The notes: generated by a model from the sequence alone, not told the origin. A DNA stretch of 32,184 nucleotides from Candidatus Pacearchaeota archaeon CG_4_10_14_0_2_um_filter_35_33 (GCA_002792635.1 PFOR01000017.1:1-32184), one strand, 5' to 3'; shown: positions 12,887 through 21,568, numbered from the stretch's first letter. A program made the numbers and translations.

Positions 12887-12896
12887 TATATAATAT
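12887..12896 (+). promoter_or_regulatory. TATA box of the 86-residue gene
   Basis: tatataatat lies 23-32 nt before TTG 12919. It supports transcription, but the exact start (TTG 12919 or ATG 12925) stays open. Confidence 0.4.
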
Positions 12897-12918
12897 ATGA
12901 TATGCAGGGAGATGATGT

Positions 12919-13179
12919 TTGTATATGGGGTGTGATATCAAGAAGGTTGAGGAATTATTGAAGGGAAATAATGTATTATACCATATTCGTGAGTTGTATA
13001 AGTTTAGGGAGTGTGAATTAGATAATTTCGACCCTCCTAATCACCCTCATGTAAAAATAACTTTTGTAACGCCTACTGATGATGACAATCTTGCAAGAGA
13101 TAGTATGGTAATTCCTAGAAAGCTAGCGAAAGGATTAGAGAAAGGATTGGCAGAATTACTATCTTCTGGTTCTTCTTGA
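12919..13179 (+). CDS. Hypothetical protein
   Basis: This soluble protein has 86 residues from TTG 12919, or 84 from ATG 12925. TTG fits the TATA distance and the purine stretch at 12907-12911 better; ATG gives the more common initiator. The fold seems alpha-beta: a helix (IKKVEELLKG), a strand with LYHIRELYKFREC, a strand HVKITFVTP, an acidic turn (TDDDNLA) and a C-terminal helix (RKLAKGLEKGLAELL). I do not recognise the family. Its 3' end overlaps the convergent DUF5652 gene by 21 nt. Confidence 0.5.
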   Translation: MYMGCDIKKVEELLKGNNVLYHIRELYKFRECELDNFDPPNHPHVKITFVTPTDDDNLARDSMVIPRKLAKGLEKGLAELLSSGSS

Positions 13180-13464
13180 CTTCTTTCTAGGTATTCTTTT
13201 GGGAGTGGTTCTTTTACGTTTCCTTTTAGGTTCATCTAACTTTATTTCTGAGAATAGGAGATAGTATAATATTTCTAAAATACCAAGTGTGTTGACTATT
13301 AAGATAATTACAAACCATATTTTTGAATTCTTTTTGGCAGACTTCCATAGGGCAAGACCTTTCCAGATTAAGGACCAGATTAATGCCACAGCAACTAGCC
13401 AAAGAGGAATACCGAGTGGAATACCAAGTTGCGAATAATAACTGGACATAAATTCGCCTGCCAT
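13159..13464 (-). CDS. DUF5652-type two-helix membrane protein
   Basis: This 101-residue protein has two transmembrane helices (about 18-40 and 48-71) joined by a short basic loop (KSAKKNSKIW) and followed by a 23-residue Lys/Arg-rich tail. The pattern LWLVAVALIWSLIWKGLALW, then KIWFVIILIVNTLGILEILY, is that of DUF5652, a family common in CPR bacteria and DPANN archaea with no known function. The frame is open to 13521, but a TATA box centred 26 nt upstream of ATG 13464 shows that the shorter form is the likely product. The basic tail could contact nucleic acid or acidic lipids; that is inference. Confidence 0.72.
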   Translation of the reverse strand: MAGEFMSSYYSQLGIPLGIPLWLVAVALIWSLIWKGLALWKSAKKNSKIWFVIILIVNTLGILEILYYLLFSEIKLDEPKRKRKRTTPKRIPRKKSRRTRR

Positions 13465-13485
13465 GTTTGGATAAACGAACTTTAG

Positions 13486-13493
13486 TTTATAAA
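13486..13493 (-). promoter_or_regulatory. TATA box of the DUF5652 gene
   Basis: tttataaa is centred 26 nt before ATG 13464, which decides the start of this gene. It is divergent with the nrdR promoter at 13526. Confidence 0.55.
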
Positions 13494-13525
13494 TTCTTCT
13501 AAATTGTATTCTCGAGGACAAGAAA

Positions 13526-13533
13526 GTTTAAAT
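13526..13533 (+). promoter_or_regulatory. TATA box of the nrdR-nrdJ operon
   Basis: gtttaaat is the only good TATA candidate ahead of nrdR. It predicts transcription from about 13555, immediately before the first NrdR-box-like site. Confidence 0.5.
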
Positions 13534-13560
13534 ACTAGAAAATTTTCTGTGTGTTGTTAC

Positions 13561-13576
13561 ATACAATTTGTTGTGG
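13561..13576 (+). promoter_or_regulatory. NrdR box 1 (operator candidate)
   Basis: The 16-mer at 13561-13576 reads atacaatttgttgtgg. It matches the published NrdR-box consensus (acaCwAtATaTwGtgt) at about 12 of 16 positions, including the outer C and G of the core. It lies just downstream of the predicted transcription start. Confidence 0.6.
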
Positions 13577-13590
13577 TTTTTTATTTTTTT
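13577..13590 (+). terminator. T-tract between the NrdR boxes (possible attenuator)
   Basis: Six T, one A, then seven T lie on the coding strand of the nrdR leader. Archaeal RNA polymerase terminates at such oligo-T stretches. Its place between the two operators could allow premature termination, or it may only be a flexible spacer. Confidence 0.3.
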
Positions 13591-13591
13591 A

Positions 13592-13607
13592 GCACAATAT
13601 GTTGTAG
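13592..13607 (+). promoter_or_regulatory. NrdR box 2 (operator candidate)
   Basis: The 16-mer gcacaatatgttgtag matches the NrdR-box consensus at about 12 of 16 positions, with the CAATATGTTG core. It begins exactly 31 bp after box 1, close to three helical turns, the arrangement typical of bacterial NrdR operator pairs. Confidence 0.65.
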
Positions 13608-13635
13608 TAACTCAGAAATTACAAAAAGAGGAAAA

Positions 13636-14079
13636 ATGATATGTCCGTATTGCTCAAACGATGAAACTAAGGTCACGGACAAGCGGGATACTGGTGAGTT
13701 TACACGAAGAAGGCGTGAATGTCTAAAGTGTAGGAATAGATTTACCACACATGAAAAGATAGAATCGAACCCCATAAAAGTTATAAAAAAAGGAGGTCGG
13801 AGAGAAGAGTTTAATAGGGTTAAGGTGAGAACAAGCATAGAAAAGGCATGTGAAAAAAGGCCTGTTAGCGCCGAAAAAGTAGAAAAGATGTTAACAAAAA
13901 TTGAAGAGGGGATTAGAAGAAGAGGTGGAGAAGTTAAGTCCGCCCATATTGGAGAGCATGTTATGAGGGAGTTGAAAAAGACTGATAAAGTAGCTTACAT
14001 AAGATTTGCATCAGTCTATAGAGACTTTGCCGACTTAAGTGATTTTAAAAAGGAAATAAGGGAGCTTGTTAAAAAATGA
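13636..14079 (+). CDS. nrdR: Transcriptional repressor NrdR
   Basis: The 147-residue NrdR has an N-terminal zinc ribbon (C3-P-Y-C6 and C29-L-K-C32, with the Arg-rich RRRREC stretch between) and an ATP-cone domain (about 47-137, starting PIKVIKKGGRREEFNRVKV). The ATP cone senses ATP/dATP and sets the oligomeric form that binds NrdR boxes. The open frame reaches back to 13504, but MICPYC is the universal NrdR start, and a purine-rich ribosome site (aaaagagga) precedes it. Two NrdR-box-like sites 29-75 nt upstream suggest autoregulation of the operon. It overlaps nrdJ by 4 nt (ATGA). NrdR is mainly bacterial and patchy in archaea, so past lateral transfer is plausible. Confidence 0.93.
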   Translation: MICPYCSNDETKVTDKRDTGEFTRRRRECLKCRNRFTTHEKIESNPIKVIKKGGRREEFNRVKVRTSIEKACEKRPVSAEKVEKMLTKIEEGIRRRGGEVKSAHIGEHVMRELKKTDKVAYIRFASVYRDFADLSDFKKEIRELVKK

Positions 14080-17000
14080 GTGAAGAAAGGAATTTAGTTG
14101 ATGATGGATTGATAAGCACAGATATTGAGATGAAGGGTGGGGGTGGCTTAGATGCTAGATTTGAACTTAATAGGTATTTTTCTCATGAAGGCAAGAGTCC
14201 TTTTGAATTTGGGATTAATGGAGAACCGATTAATTGGGTAAGAGAAAATGTAGAAGTTACAGATGATAGGGGAAAGGTTGTTTTCACACAACCAAATGTG
14301 AAGAGACCTGATTTTTGGAGCCAATTAGCTATGAAAGTTGTTGCAAGCAAATATTTCTGGGGCAATATGGAAAAGGGCGAGAGAGAAGATTCTATAGAAA
14401 AATTGATAAACAGGGTTAGTAGCTGGATGGGGCAACAAGCATATAAGCAAGGATATTTTGATGAAAAGCAGAGTTTAATTCTAAAAGATGAGATTGCTGC
14501 GATTTGTTTGAATCAGATGTGTGTGTTTAATTCTCCAGTCTGGTTTAATGTTGGAATACAGGATTATGACCCTGCTGCTGGTGGTGTTTCAGCTTATGTT
14601 TGGGATTTTGAAAATAAGACAGTTATTCCAGCTAAAAAAACAATGAATAGGCCTCAATGTTCTGCCTGTTTCATTCAAGGTGTTGAAGATAATATGGAAT
14701 CTATAATGGCAATACAAGTTGCTGAAGCTAATTTGTTTAAGGCAGGAAGCGGGACTGGAAGCAATAGATCCAATCTGAGAAGTTCTAAAGAAAGATTGAC
14801 TGGAGGAGGAAAACCTTCAGGACCTGTTAGCTTTATCAAGGCATATGATGCTTACGCAGGTGTCATTAAGTCTGGGGGGAAGACAAGAAGGGCGGCAAAA
14901 ATGGAAATCTTGAATATAGATCATCCTGATGTTCTTGAATTTATAAATTCCAAACAGACAGAAGAGAAGAAAGCGTGGGCATTAATCGAGCAGGGGTATG
15001 ACGGGGGTTTGAACGGGTCTGCATATGGAAGCGTTGCCTTCCAAAACTGTAACATGTCTGTTAGGGTAAGCGATGAATTCATGGAGACAGTTAAAAAAGA
15101 TGGGGTGTGGTGGACCAAGGAAGTTACGTCGGGAAAGAAATGTGAGAGCCATAATGCAAGGGATTTGATGCATGCGATTGCAGAAGGAACTCATATATGT
15201 GGGGATCCTGGGATACAGTGTGATACGATTATCAATAAATACCATACATGTAAAAATTCTGGAAAGATAAACGCTAGTAATCCTTGTGTGACTGGAGATA
15301 CAAAGGTTCTTCTAGAAGACGGAAGATGGGCAAGAATTGATTCAATTTTAGATAAAGAAAGCACCATACTGGCCAATACTGGGCTGATTAATAAATCAAG
15401 GATAAATGGCTCATTTGTTACAGGGGTGAAACCGGTATATTTGTTGAAGACTAAGAACGGCTATGAGTTGAAACTTACTGCAGACCATAAAGTGTTTACT
15501 GCCAATAGGGGCTTTGTTCCCGCATATGAATTGACAAAAAATGATTTTGTTCTTCTACCTGGAGTGCAGGTTGCTGAAGTGGCAAATGTGAAAGATAAAA
15601 TATTTTATCAGCTTCTTGGACTTTATCTCGGAGATGGTTGCGGAGGAAATATAAGCAATACAAGAGGTGTTCAAATTACCATGGACAAAGAAAGGGAAAT
15701 GCCTGTCTTAGAGAAAATTGCAGATTATGTTTCTTCAAACTACGAAAGAATTACACATAAGAATTCTTCGGCTGTTGTCCAGATTACAAATACCTCGGGA
15801 AAATTCACAATTACAAATAACAGTTTATTAAATAAAATAGGGGAATTTGTTGATTTGGCTCTTCCAGGACATAAGAAATGTGTTTCTGAAAAAATTTTCG
15901 GACTAACTCTTGGGGAACAAAAGCATATCTTACAAGGACTGTTTACTGCCGATGGAACTGTTGCAAATTATGGAGAAAAGTCTCAATATATTTCTCTTGA
16001 TTCAACAAGTCTGCAAATGCTTAAGGATGTACAAATGCTTCTGCTTGGATTTGGAATAAAAAGCAAATTGTATGAAAATAGGCGGGCGGGTAAAAACAAA
16101 GCGTTGCTTCCTGATGGAAAGGGAGGAATAAAAGAATACGATGTCAAAGAAATGCATTCTCTGAGAGTGTCACGAGAAGGGAGAATCAAATTTGAGAAGT
16201 TGATAGGATTTATGCCTGAGTCGTATAAAGCTGAAAAGCTGAAAAAAATGAATGAGAGTGTTGGAACTTACAAAGACAAACCAGTAGATTCTGTTAAGTC
16301 ACTGAACTATTTGGGTATAGAAAAAGTTTATGATCTTACGGAGCCTCTGACCCATACCTTTGTTGCAAATGGTATAACAATTCACAACTGTTCAGAGTAT
16401 ATGTTTTTGGATGATACTGCCTGTAATCTTGCTTCCATAAATTTAATGAAGTTCAGGACTAAAGATGGATTTGATGTTGAGAAGTTTAGAGAAGTTGTTA
16501 GAACTTATATCATTGTAATGGATTTAATTGTTGATGGTGCAAGTTACCCTGCTGCTAAGATTGCTGAGATGTCTCATAGATTCAGAACCTTGGGATTGGG
16601 TTATGCAAATTTGGGTGCTTTGTTGATGAGTTACGGATTGCCTTATGATTCTGATGAGGGAAGGGCAGTAGCTGCAGCAATCACTGCTATAATGGGCGGA
16701 GAGGCATATAAGACTAGTGCAAAGTTGGCTGGATTAGTTGGACCCTTTGCAGGGTACGAAGATAATAAAGAGTCTATGTTGAAGGTTATTGAAATGCAGA
16801 GAGAACATGTTAAAGATATAGATGTGGAGAAGATTCCTGGTAATTTAAGAGAATTAGTTAATGTAGCATGGGATTGTTGGAGTGACGCGTACAATATAGG
16901 AGAGAAAGAGGGGTTTAGGAATGCACAAGTAACTGTTCTTGCACCTACTGGGACAATTGCATTTATGATGGATTGTGACACTACTGGAATCGAACCAGAT

Positions 17001-18026
17001 ATCGCGCTTGTTAAATACAAAGTTCTTTCTGGAGGGGGGATGTTGAAAATAGTTAATAGGGGTGTTAAGTTGGCTTTGGAGAATTTAGGATATTCTGAAA
17101 ATGAGATTAATAGTGTTATAGATTATATTGATAAGAATGATACTATTGAGGGTTCTATTGTAAAAGCAGAGCATTTACCAATTTTTGATTGCGCTTTCAA
17201 ACCGGCTAATGGGACTAGGAATATTAATTACAAGGGCCATATAAGAATGATGGCTGCTGTTCAGCCGTTTATATCTGGAGCGATAAGCAAGACTGTTAAC
17301 ATGCCGGAAAGTTCGAGTGTTGATGAAATAATGGATGCATATATTTATGCGTGGGAGCAGGGGTTGAAGGCTGTTGCAATTTATAGGGAAAATAGCAAGA
17401 GAAGTCAGCCGTTGAATACTAAGAAGACTGAAGGGGAGAGAGTTAAAGTTGATAATCTTATTGGAAAAAGGCAGAAGGATTTGCCTCAAACCAGAAAGAG
17501 TATAACTCATAGATTTGATTTAGCAGGGCATAAAGGTTATTTGACTGTTGGGCTTTACGATGATGGAAGCCCTGGAGAAATATTTGTAACAATGGCTAAG
17601 GAAGGTTCTACTATCAGGGGATTGATGGATGCGTGGGCAAGGTCTGTTTCATTTAATTTACAGTATGGTGTTAGTGTTGATACATTGTTTAAGAGATTTA
17701 GACATCAAAAATTTGAGCCATCTGGTTTTGCAAAAAATGTTGAAGGTGGTGAATTAGACGCACGAGGAATTATAATAAGGTCTGCATCCTCTATTGTGGA
17801 TTATGTTGCCCAGTTTATGTTGAATAACTTTGGAACTAGTAAGGGAAAGGTTGAGTTTGAAATTAAGCAAATGGAAAAACCTTCGGAGGAGCAAAAAGCG
17901 TTGGATGATTATGGTAATGAAGGTTTGACATGTCCGTTGTGTGGCGGGCCTGCTAAAAGAACTGGTAATTGTGAAATGGTTTGCACTTTTTGTAAGCAAA
18001 CTACTAGGGGTGGGTGTGGGGAGTAA
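14076..18026 (+). CDS. nrdJ: B12-dependent (class II) ribonucleotide reductase with intein
   Basis: The 1316-codon frame encodes a 948-residue NrdJ plus a 368-residue intein (residues 404-771). NrdJ reduces ribonucleotides using adenosylcobalamin to make the active-site thiyl radical. Visible are PQCSACFIQGVEDN (cysteine of the reducible pair), the DDTACNLASINL strand, and the radical-site motif N-P-C-S-E, in which the Cys is residue 772 and the first residue after the intein. The C terminus carries a Cys-rich tail (CPLCGGPAKRTGNCEMVCTFC and onward to GGCGE) that likely relays electrons from thioredoxin, encoded 0.5 kb downstream. Spliced length matches the large NrdJ subfamily. It is second in an operon after nrdR and overlaps the next small gene by 1 nt (TAATG). 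Confidence 0.95.
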   Translation: MSEERNLVDDGLISTDIEMKGGGGLDARFELNRYFSHEGKSPFEFGINGEPINWVRENVEVTDDRGKVVFTQPNVKRPDFWSQLAMKVVASKYFWGNMEKGEREDSIEKLINRVSSWMGQQAYKQGYFDEKQSLILKDEIAAICLNQMCVFNSPVWFNVGIQDYDPAAGGVSAYVWDFENKTVIPAKKTMNRPQCSACFIQGVEDNMESIMAIQVAEANLFKAGSGTGSNRSNLRSSKERLTGGGKPSGPVSFIKAYDAYAGVIKSGGKTRRAAKMEILNIDHPDVLEFINSKQTEEKKAWALIEQGYDGGLNGSAYGSVAFQNCNMSVRVSDEFMETVKKDGVWWTKEVTSGKKCESHNARDLMHAIAEGTHICGDPGIQCDTIINKYHTCKNSGKINASNPCVTGDTKVLLEDGRWARIDSILDKESTILANTGLINKSRINGSFVTGVKPVYLLKTKNGYELKLTADHKVFTANRGFVPAYELTKNDFVLLPGVQVAEVANVKDKIFYQLLGLYLGDGCGGNISNTRGVQITMDKEREMPVLEKIADYVSSNYERITHKNSSAVVQITNTSGKFTITNNSLLNKIGEFVDLALPGHKKCVSEKIFGLTLGEQKHILQGLFTADGTVANYGEKSQYISLDSTSLQMLKDVQMLLLGFGIKSKLYENRRAGKNKALLPDGKGGIKEYDVKEMHSLRVSREGRIKFEKLIGFMPESYKAEKLKKMNESVGTYKDKPVDSVKSLNYLGIEKVYDLTEPLTHTFVANGITIHNCSEYMFLDDTACNLASINLMKFRTKDGFDVEKFREVVRTYIIVMDLIVDGASYPAAKIAEMSHRFRTLGLGYANLGALLMSYGLPYDSDEGRAVAAAITAIMGGEAYKTSAKLAGLVGPFAGYEDNKESMLKVIEMQREHVKDIDVEKIPGNLRELVNVAWDCWSDAYNIGEKEGFRNAQVTVLAPTGTIAFMMDCDTTGIEPDIALVKYKVLSGGGMLKIVNRGVKLALENLGYSENEINSVIDYIDKNDTIEGSIVKAEHLPIFDCAFKPANGTRNINYKGHIRMMAAVQPFISGAISKTVNMPESSSVDEIMDAYIYAWEQGLKAVAIYRENSKRSQPLNTKKTEGERVKVDNLIGKRQKDLPQTRKSITHRFDLAGHKGYLTVGLYDDGSPGEIFVTMAKEGSTIRGLMDAWARSVSFNLQYGVSVDTLFKRFRHQKFEPSGFAKNVEGGELDARGIIIRSASSIVDYVAQFMLNNFGTSKGKVEFEIKQMEKPSEEQKALDDYGNEGLTCPLCGGPAKRTGNCEMVCTFCKQTTRGGCGE
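15285..16388 (+). mobile_element. Intein with LAGLIDADG homing endonuclease in NrdJ
   Basis: The 368-residue intein starts with Cys (CVTGDTKVLLEDGRW, splicing block A), has a block B TxxH (LKLTADHKVF) and ends with VANGITIHN (blocks F and G, penultimate His, terminal Asn) followed by extein Cys. Two dodecapeptide-like endonuclease motifs are visible, LLGLYLGDG and LQGLFTADG, each with the acidic residue, so the homing endonuclease may be active. The insertion splits NP and CSE, the most conserved site of the reductase and its thiyl-radical cysteine. The enzyme is inactive until splicing occurs. Confidence 0.93.
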
Positions 18027-18139
18027 TGAATTGCGAACATTCTTTTAAACATCAGGTAGGAATTGAAGTTGAAGGATTGATGTATGATATTTTTTATTGT
18101 GAGAAATGCCTTAAACATGTTAAAAAGAAAGTGTCCTAA
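18026..18139 (+). CDS. 37-residue zinc-finger-like protein coupled to nrdJ
   Basis: The frame starts at the ATG that overlaps the nrdJ stop by one base (TAATG), a classic coupling arrangement, and encodes 37 residues. Potential metal ligands are C3, H5 and H9 near the N terminus and C25-x-x-C28 with H31 near the C terminus (MNCEHSFKH and YCEKCLKHV). The ligand number and spacing suggest a single zinc ribbon or a C2H2-like finger. The C-terminal part is basic. It could be a partner or maturation factor of the reductase or an independent regulator; I know of no described family. Too short for standard gene callers. Confidence 0.55.
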   Translation: MNCEHSFKHQVGIEVEGLMYDIFYCEKCLKHVKKKVS

Positions 18140-18161
18140 GGACATAGAGCACATATAATTA

Positions 18162-18168
18162 TTTATAC
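18162..18168 (+). promoter_or_regulatory. TATA box of the 81-residue membrane protein gene
   Basis: tttatac is centred about 24 nt before ATG 18189. Confidence 0.4.
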
Positions 18169-18188
18169 TTTTTATTCCAATTATTCTG

Positions 18189-18434
18189 ATGAGGGAAGTT
18201 ATAAGGTATGCATCAGCAGCTGTTACTCTTGCAGGAATAATTTATTTTGCGTCTGAATCACTCAGAAGAAACATTAATATTGACAGCTCACAGCAAAGAA
18301 TATTTCGAGGCGGTGCTGATATAAGAGATGTTGCAGATTATTCTGTATTTATTGCAGGGGTTTTAGGGGTTGTTGGAACCGGTCTGACATTTTTATCTTA
18401 TAGAGAAAAGAAGAATATAAACAATTCACGATGA
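18189..18434 (+). CDS. Small two-helix membrane protein
   Basis: The 81-residue protein has two hydrophobic segments, about 6-24 (RYASAAVTLAGIIYFASES) and 51-71 (SVFIAGVLGVVGTGLTFLSY), separated by a polar 26-residue loop with NINIDSSQQRIFRGG. The C terminus is basic (REKKNINNSR), placing it on the inside by the positive-inside rule, with the loop then outside and the N terminus inside. No family is recognised. A TATA box lies about 24 nt upstream. It is not obviously in the nrd operon. Confidence 0.55.
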   Translation: MREVIRYASAAVTLAGIIYFASESLRRNINIDSSQQRIFRGGADIRDVADYSVFIAGVLGVVGTGLTFLSYREKKNINNSR

Positions 18435-18464
18435 GAAACTTTTAGATAATGGGGTGACAAAAAG

Positions 18465-18472
18465 TTTAAAAA
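18465..18472 (+). promoter_or_regulatory. TATA box of trx
   Basis: tttaaaaa is centred 26 nt before ATG 18494. Confidence 0.5.
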
Positions 18473-18493
18473 CACTTTTTCTTAATACCTTTT

Positions 18494-18805
18494 ATGGCTG
18501 TTAAAGATTTAAATAAAGAGAGTTTTGATGGGTTCGTTAAGAAGGGTGCTGTTGTTGACTTCTACGCTGATTGGTGTGGACCTTGCAAGATAATGAAGCC
18601 TCATTTTGAGAAAGCTTCTGAAAGCATTAAGGACGTTAAATTTGGTAAGGTAAATGTTGATGGCAATCAGGAATTAGCTCAGAGATTCCAGGTAATGAGC
18701 ATACCTACGACAATCCTGTTCAAAGACGGAAAGCAAGTGGATAGACATTCTGGAGCTTTGAATGAAGATATGATTAAAGAGATGGTTGATAAGGCGTTTA
18801 AGTAA
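18494..18805 (+). CDS. trxA: Thioredoxin
   Basis: The 103-residue cytosolic thioredoxin has the active site W27-C28-G-P-C31 (DFYADWCGPCKIM), the cis-Pro loop in MSIPTTILFKDGKQ and the classic FGKVNVDGNQELAQRF strand-helix. There is no signal peptide. It reduces disulfides, and here the probable client is NrdJ encoded just upstream, since class II reductases need thioredoxin or glutaredoxin to regenerate the C-terminal cysteines. No thioredoxin reductase is in the window. It has its own promoter (TATA 26 nt upstream). Confidence 0.95.
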   Translation: MAVKDLNKESFDGFVKKGAVVDFYADWCGPCKIMKPHFEKASESIKDVKFGKVNVDGNQELAQRFQVMSIPTTILFKDGKQVDRHSGALNEDMIKEMVDKAFK

Positions 18806-18867
18806 TCTTATTAAAAACCGGCTTTGTTTAATAAGTAGTTCCTGTTTAAAAAGTCCTTTGAGTTAAG

Positions 18868-18875
18868 TTTTTATA
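18868..18875 (+). promoter_or_regulatory. TATA box of the restriction-modification gene
   Basis: tttttata is centred about 25 nt before ATG 18897. Confidence 0.5.
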
Positions 18876-18896
18876 GATTCTTTTATTGCCCTTTAA

Positions 18897-21568
18897 ATGG
18901 ATAAGGAAATAGCAAAATCAGAAGTAGAAAAAATAGTTAAAAAATTCCAATCTTATCCTAAAGAAAAACTTGATAGTATGCCTGAAGAAGATATTAAGTT
19001 TCAGTTTATAGAGCCATTGTTAGAAGCATTGGGTTGGAAAAGAGAGGAAATTTCAAAAGAATATAGGGTTTTGAAAGGTAGAGCAGATTATCTTATCAAA
19101 ATAGGAAATCAAAATAAATTAGTTGTTGAAGCAAAGAAAACTAATGTTAGACTTGAAGAAAAAGAAGGAAAACAAGCTGTTTCTTATGCACACCATAAGA
19201 ATATTAAATTTTCAGTTTTAACTAACTTTAAACAGATAAGAGTTTATCACGCACTATCTAATATAAAAAATATAGATAAAAATTTATTGAAGGATGATAA
19301 AGGTTATTGCGGTTAGATTGTGAAAATTTCATTAAAGATTTTGATAGATTATGGTTATTATCAAGAGAAAGTTTTGAAAAAGAAGAAATAAATAAACTTC
19401 TTGATAATGTAGATAAGAAATTAATAAAACCTATTGATAAATCTATTTTAACTGATTTGCTTCAATATAGGGAATGGTTATCTAAAGATTTGAAGAGTAA
19501 AAGAAATTATTTAGAGGATTCTCAAATTGATGAGCTTGTTCAGATTCTAATAGATAGATTAATTTTTATGCGTTCCGTTGAAGATAGAGGGTTAGAGGAA
19601 AAAGAGTTTTTATTAAAAAAGGTTGATGATGTCCAGAACGGAAGAACGGATAAAAATCTCTGGGCTTTATTGCTAATTCAATTTAAAATTTTTGATAAAG
19701 AATATAACTCTAAATTATTTGCAGAAGGATTATTAGAAAAAGAAGGATTTTTTGATGAGAAAAGTTTGATTAAAGTCATCAAAGGATTATACTATGGAAC
19801 TCAAGACCATCAAGAGAGGTATATGTTTGATGAGATTCCCGTTGATTTATTGGGGAGTATTTATGAGCAGTATTTAGGAGTTGTTTTAAGAGGAACAGAA
19901 AAAAGAGTTAAGTTAGATTTAGTGAGTGGGAAAAGAAAAAAGATGGGTATCTATTACACCCCTAAATATGTTGTTGATTATATTTTAGATAATACTCTCG
20001 TAGAATACACAAAAAACAAAACTTTAGATGAGATTTTAGATATAAAAGTTATTGACCCTGCTTGTGGCTCTGGCTCTTTTCTTTTAGACGCCTTTGAAGA
20101 ATTAAAGAAAATAATTGAAGAGAGGTTAAGAAATGGAGAAAGCTCAAAGAAATGGGATTCATTCAAAGACTTCAAAGGAAGATTAAGTTTAGGACAAAAG
20201 GCGACTATTTTGCTTAATTGCATTTATGGCGTTGATTTAGATGAAAAAGCAGTAGAATTAACACAGCTCAATCTTTTATTAAAAATATTAGAAGAAGAAA
20301 CAAGAGAAACGAGAAGACGAATATTGCCGAATATGAAGGGCAATATTAGAAATGGAAACAGCTTAATTTCAGATTCTCGTTTTGATAAGGCGTTTAATTG
20401 GAATGCCCAATTTCCAGATGTTTTTAGAGAAGGTGGCTTTGATATTGTTATTGGGAATCCTCCATGGGTATCCGTTAAGGGAAAATAAAAAAGTGCAGAA
20501 CTATCTATCGGCGAGTTAGAGTATCTTCTAAAAAAATATCCTTGTGACAAATATAGACCGAATTTATTTGAGATGTTTGTCTGGAGAGGTTTAGAACTAA
20601 TCAAAAAAGAAGGATACTTTGGGTTTATTGTTCCAGACAGATTAGCAAACAACCTACAATTTAAGAATTTAAGAAAAGAAATATTAACCAATAGAACAAT
20701 CAAATCCCTTTGGTTCAGACCAGAGTTTGAGGGAGTTATTAGTGATAATATGATATTTGCTATACAAAACAAAGTTCCTAACAAAAAATCAAAAATAAAA
20801 ATTGCAGTATATCCCAGCACAGAATTTAAGGAAATCTCAAAAGAGGAATATCTTAAATCTGAAAATCTATCTTGGACTATAGTTGACACAGAACTTAAAA
20901 ATATATTTGATAGAATAAAAGAAGAAACAGATGTTTTTGAGTTATCTGAAAAGTTTAAAACAAAAGTAGGTTTTATAGCTAAGCAAGGAAAAGTAACAGA
21001 AAATAAATCTGGCGAACAAATTAAAGTTTTTAAGGGGAGAAATATCCTCAGATATAGAATGCTGGGAAATTATTATTTTGATTTTAAAAAATCAAACCTT
21101 GCAGGAGGCACTCAGGACAAAGAAAAATTAAGCAAAAAGAATAAAGTATTTTTGCGTAAAACTGGAAATAAAATAATCTCCTCTTTTGACGGAAGTTCAA
21201 CTTATCCAGAACAATCAGTATACTTTGTTTATACTAACGAAAAGAACGACAAAGGAAAATTGAAAATTCTTTGTGCAATATTAAATTCAAAATTAATGCA
21301 GAGTTATTATTGGAACTTCGCAGTAACCAATAAGGATTCTACACCACAATTAAAGAGAGTTGATTTAAACAGATTCCCAATAAAACTCCCTTCTTCAATC
21401 CAAGCCAAAAAAATCAAAGAACTCGTTGAAAGAATAATGCAATTTCACAAAGAAGGGAAATCAGAGCAGGACATTAAAAATGTTGATTATGAAATTGACC
21501 AAGAAATCTATAAACTTTATGGATTGACGAAAGAAGAGATTAAAATTATTGAGGAGAGTTTGAGATGA
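18897..21568 (+). pseudogene. Type IIG-like restriction-modification gene, broken
   Basis: Three open segments of one ~890-residue protein are read in order. Segment 1 (18897-19316) has a PD-(D/E)xK nuclease core: D64 in GRADYLIKIG and E78-A-K80 in LVVEAKK. A -1 shift near 19304-19309 links it to segment 2 (19307-20488), which has a helical linker and the N6-adenine methyltransferase motifs: YTPKYVVDYIL, motif I DPACGSGSF and motif IV NPPW. A TAA at 20486-20488 interrupts the same frame, which continues (SIGELEYLLKKYPCDKYRPN) into segment 3 with a target-recognition region and the C-terminal ELVERIMQFHKEGKS and YEIDQEIYKLYGLTKEE. Methylation and cutting in one chain is the type IIG (Eco57I-like) arrangement. 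Two lesions make an active enzyme unlikely. A 19-codon frame starts at 21565, overlapping the stop, and may be another remnant. Confidence 0.8.

Noticed and set aside
13504-13635. Extended N terminus for NrdR
   Set aside because: The frame is open but the upstream residues are unlike any NrdR, contain both operators and the T-tract, and MICPYC is the family start.
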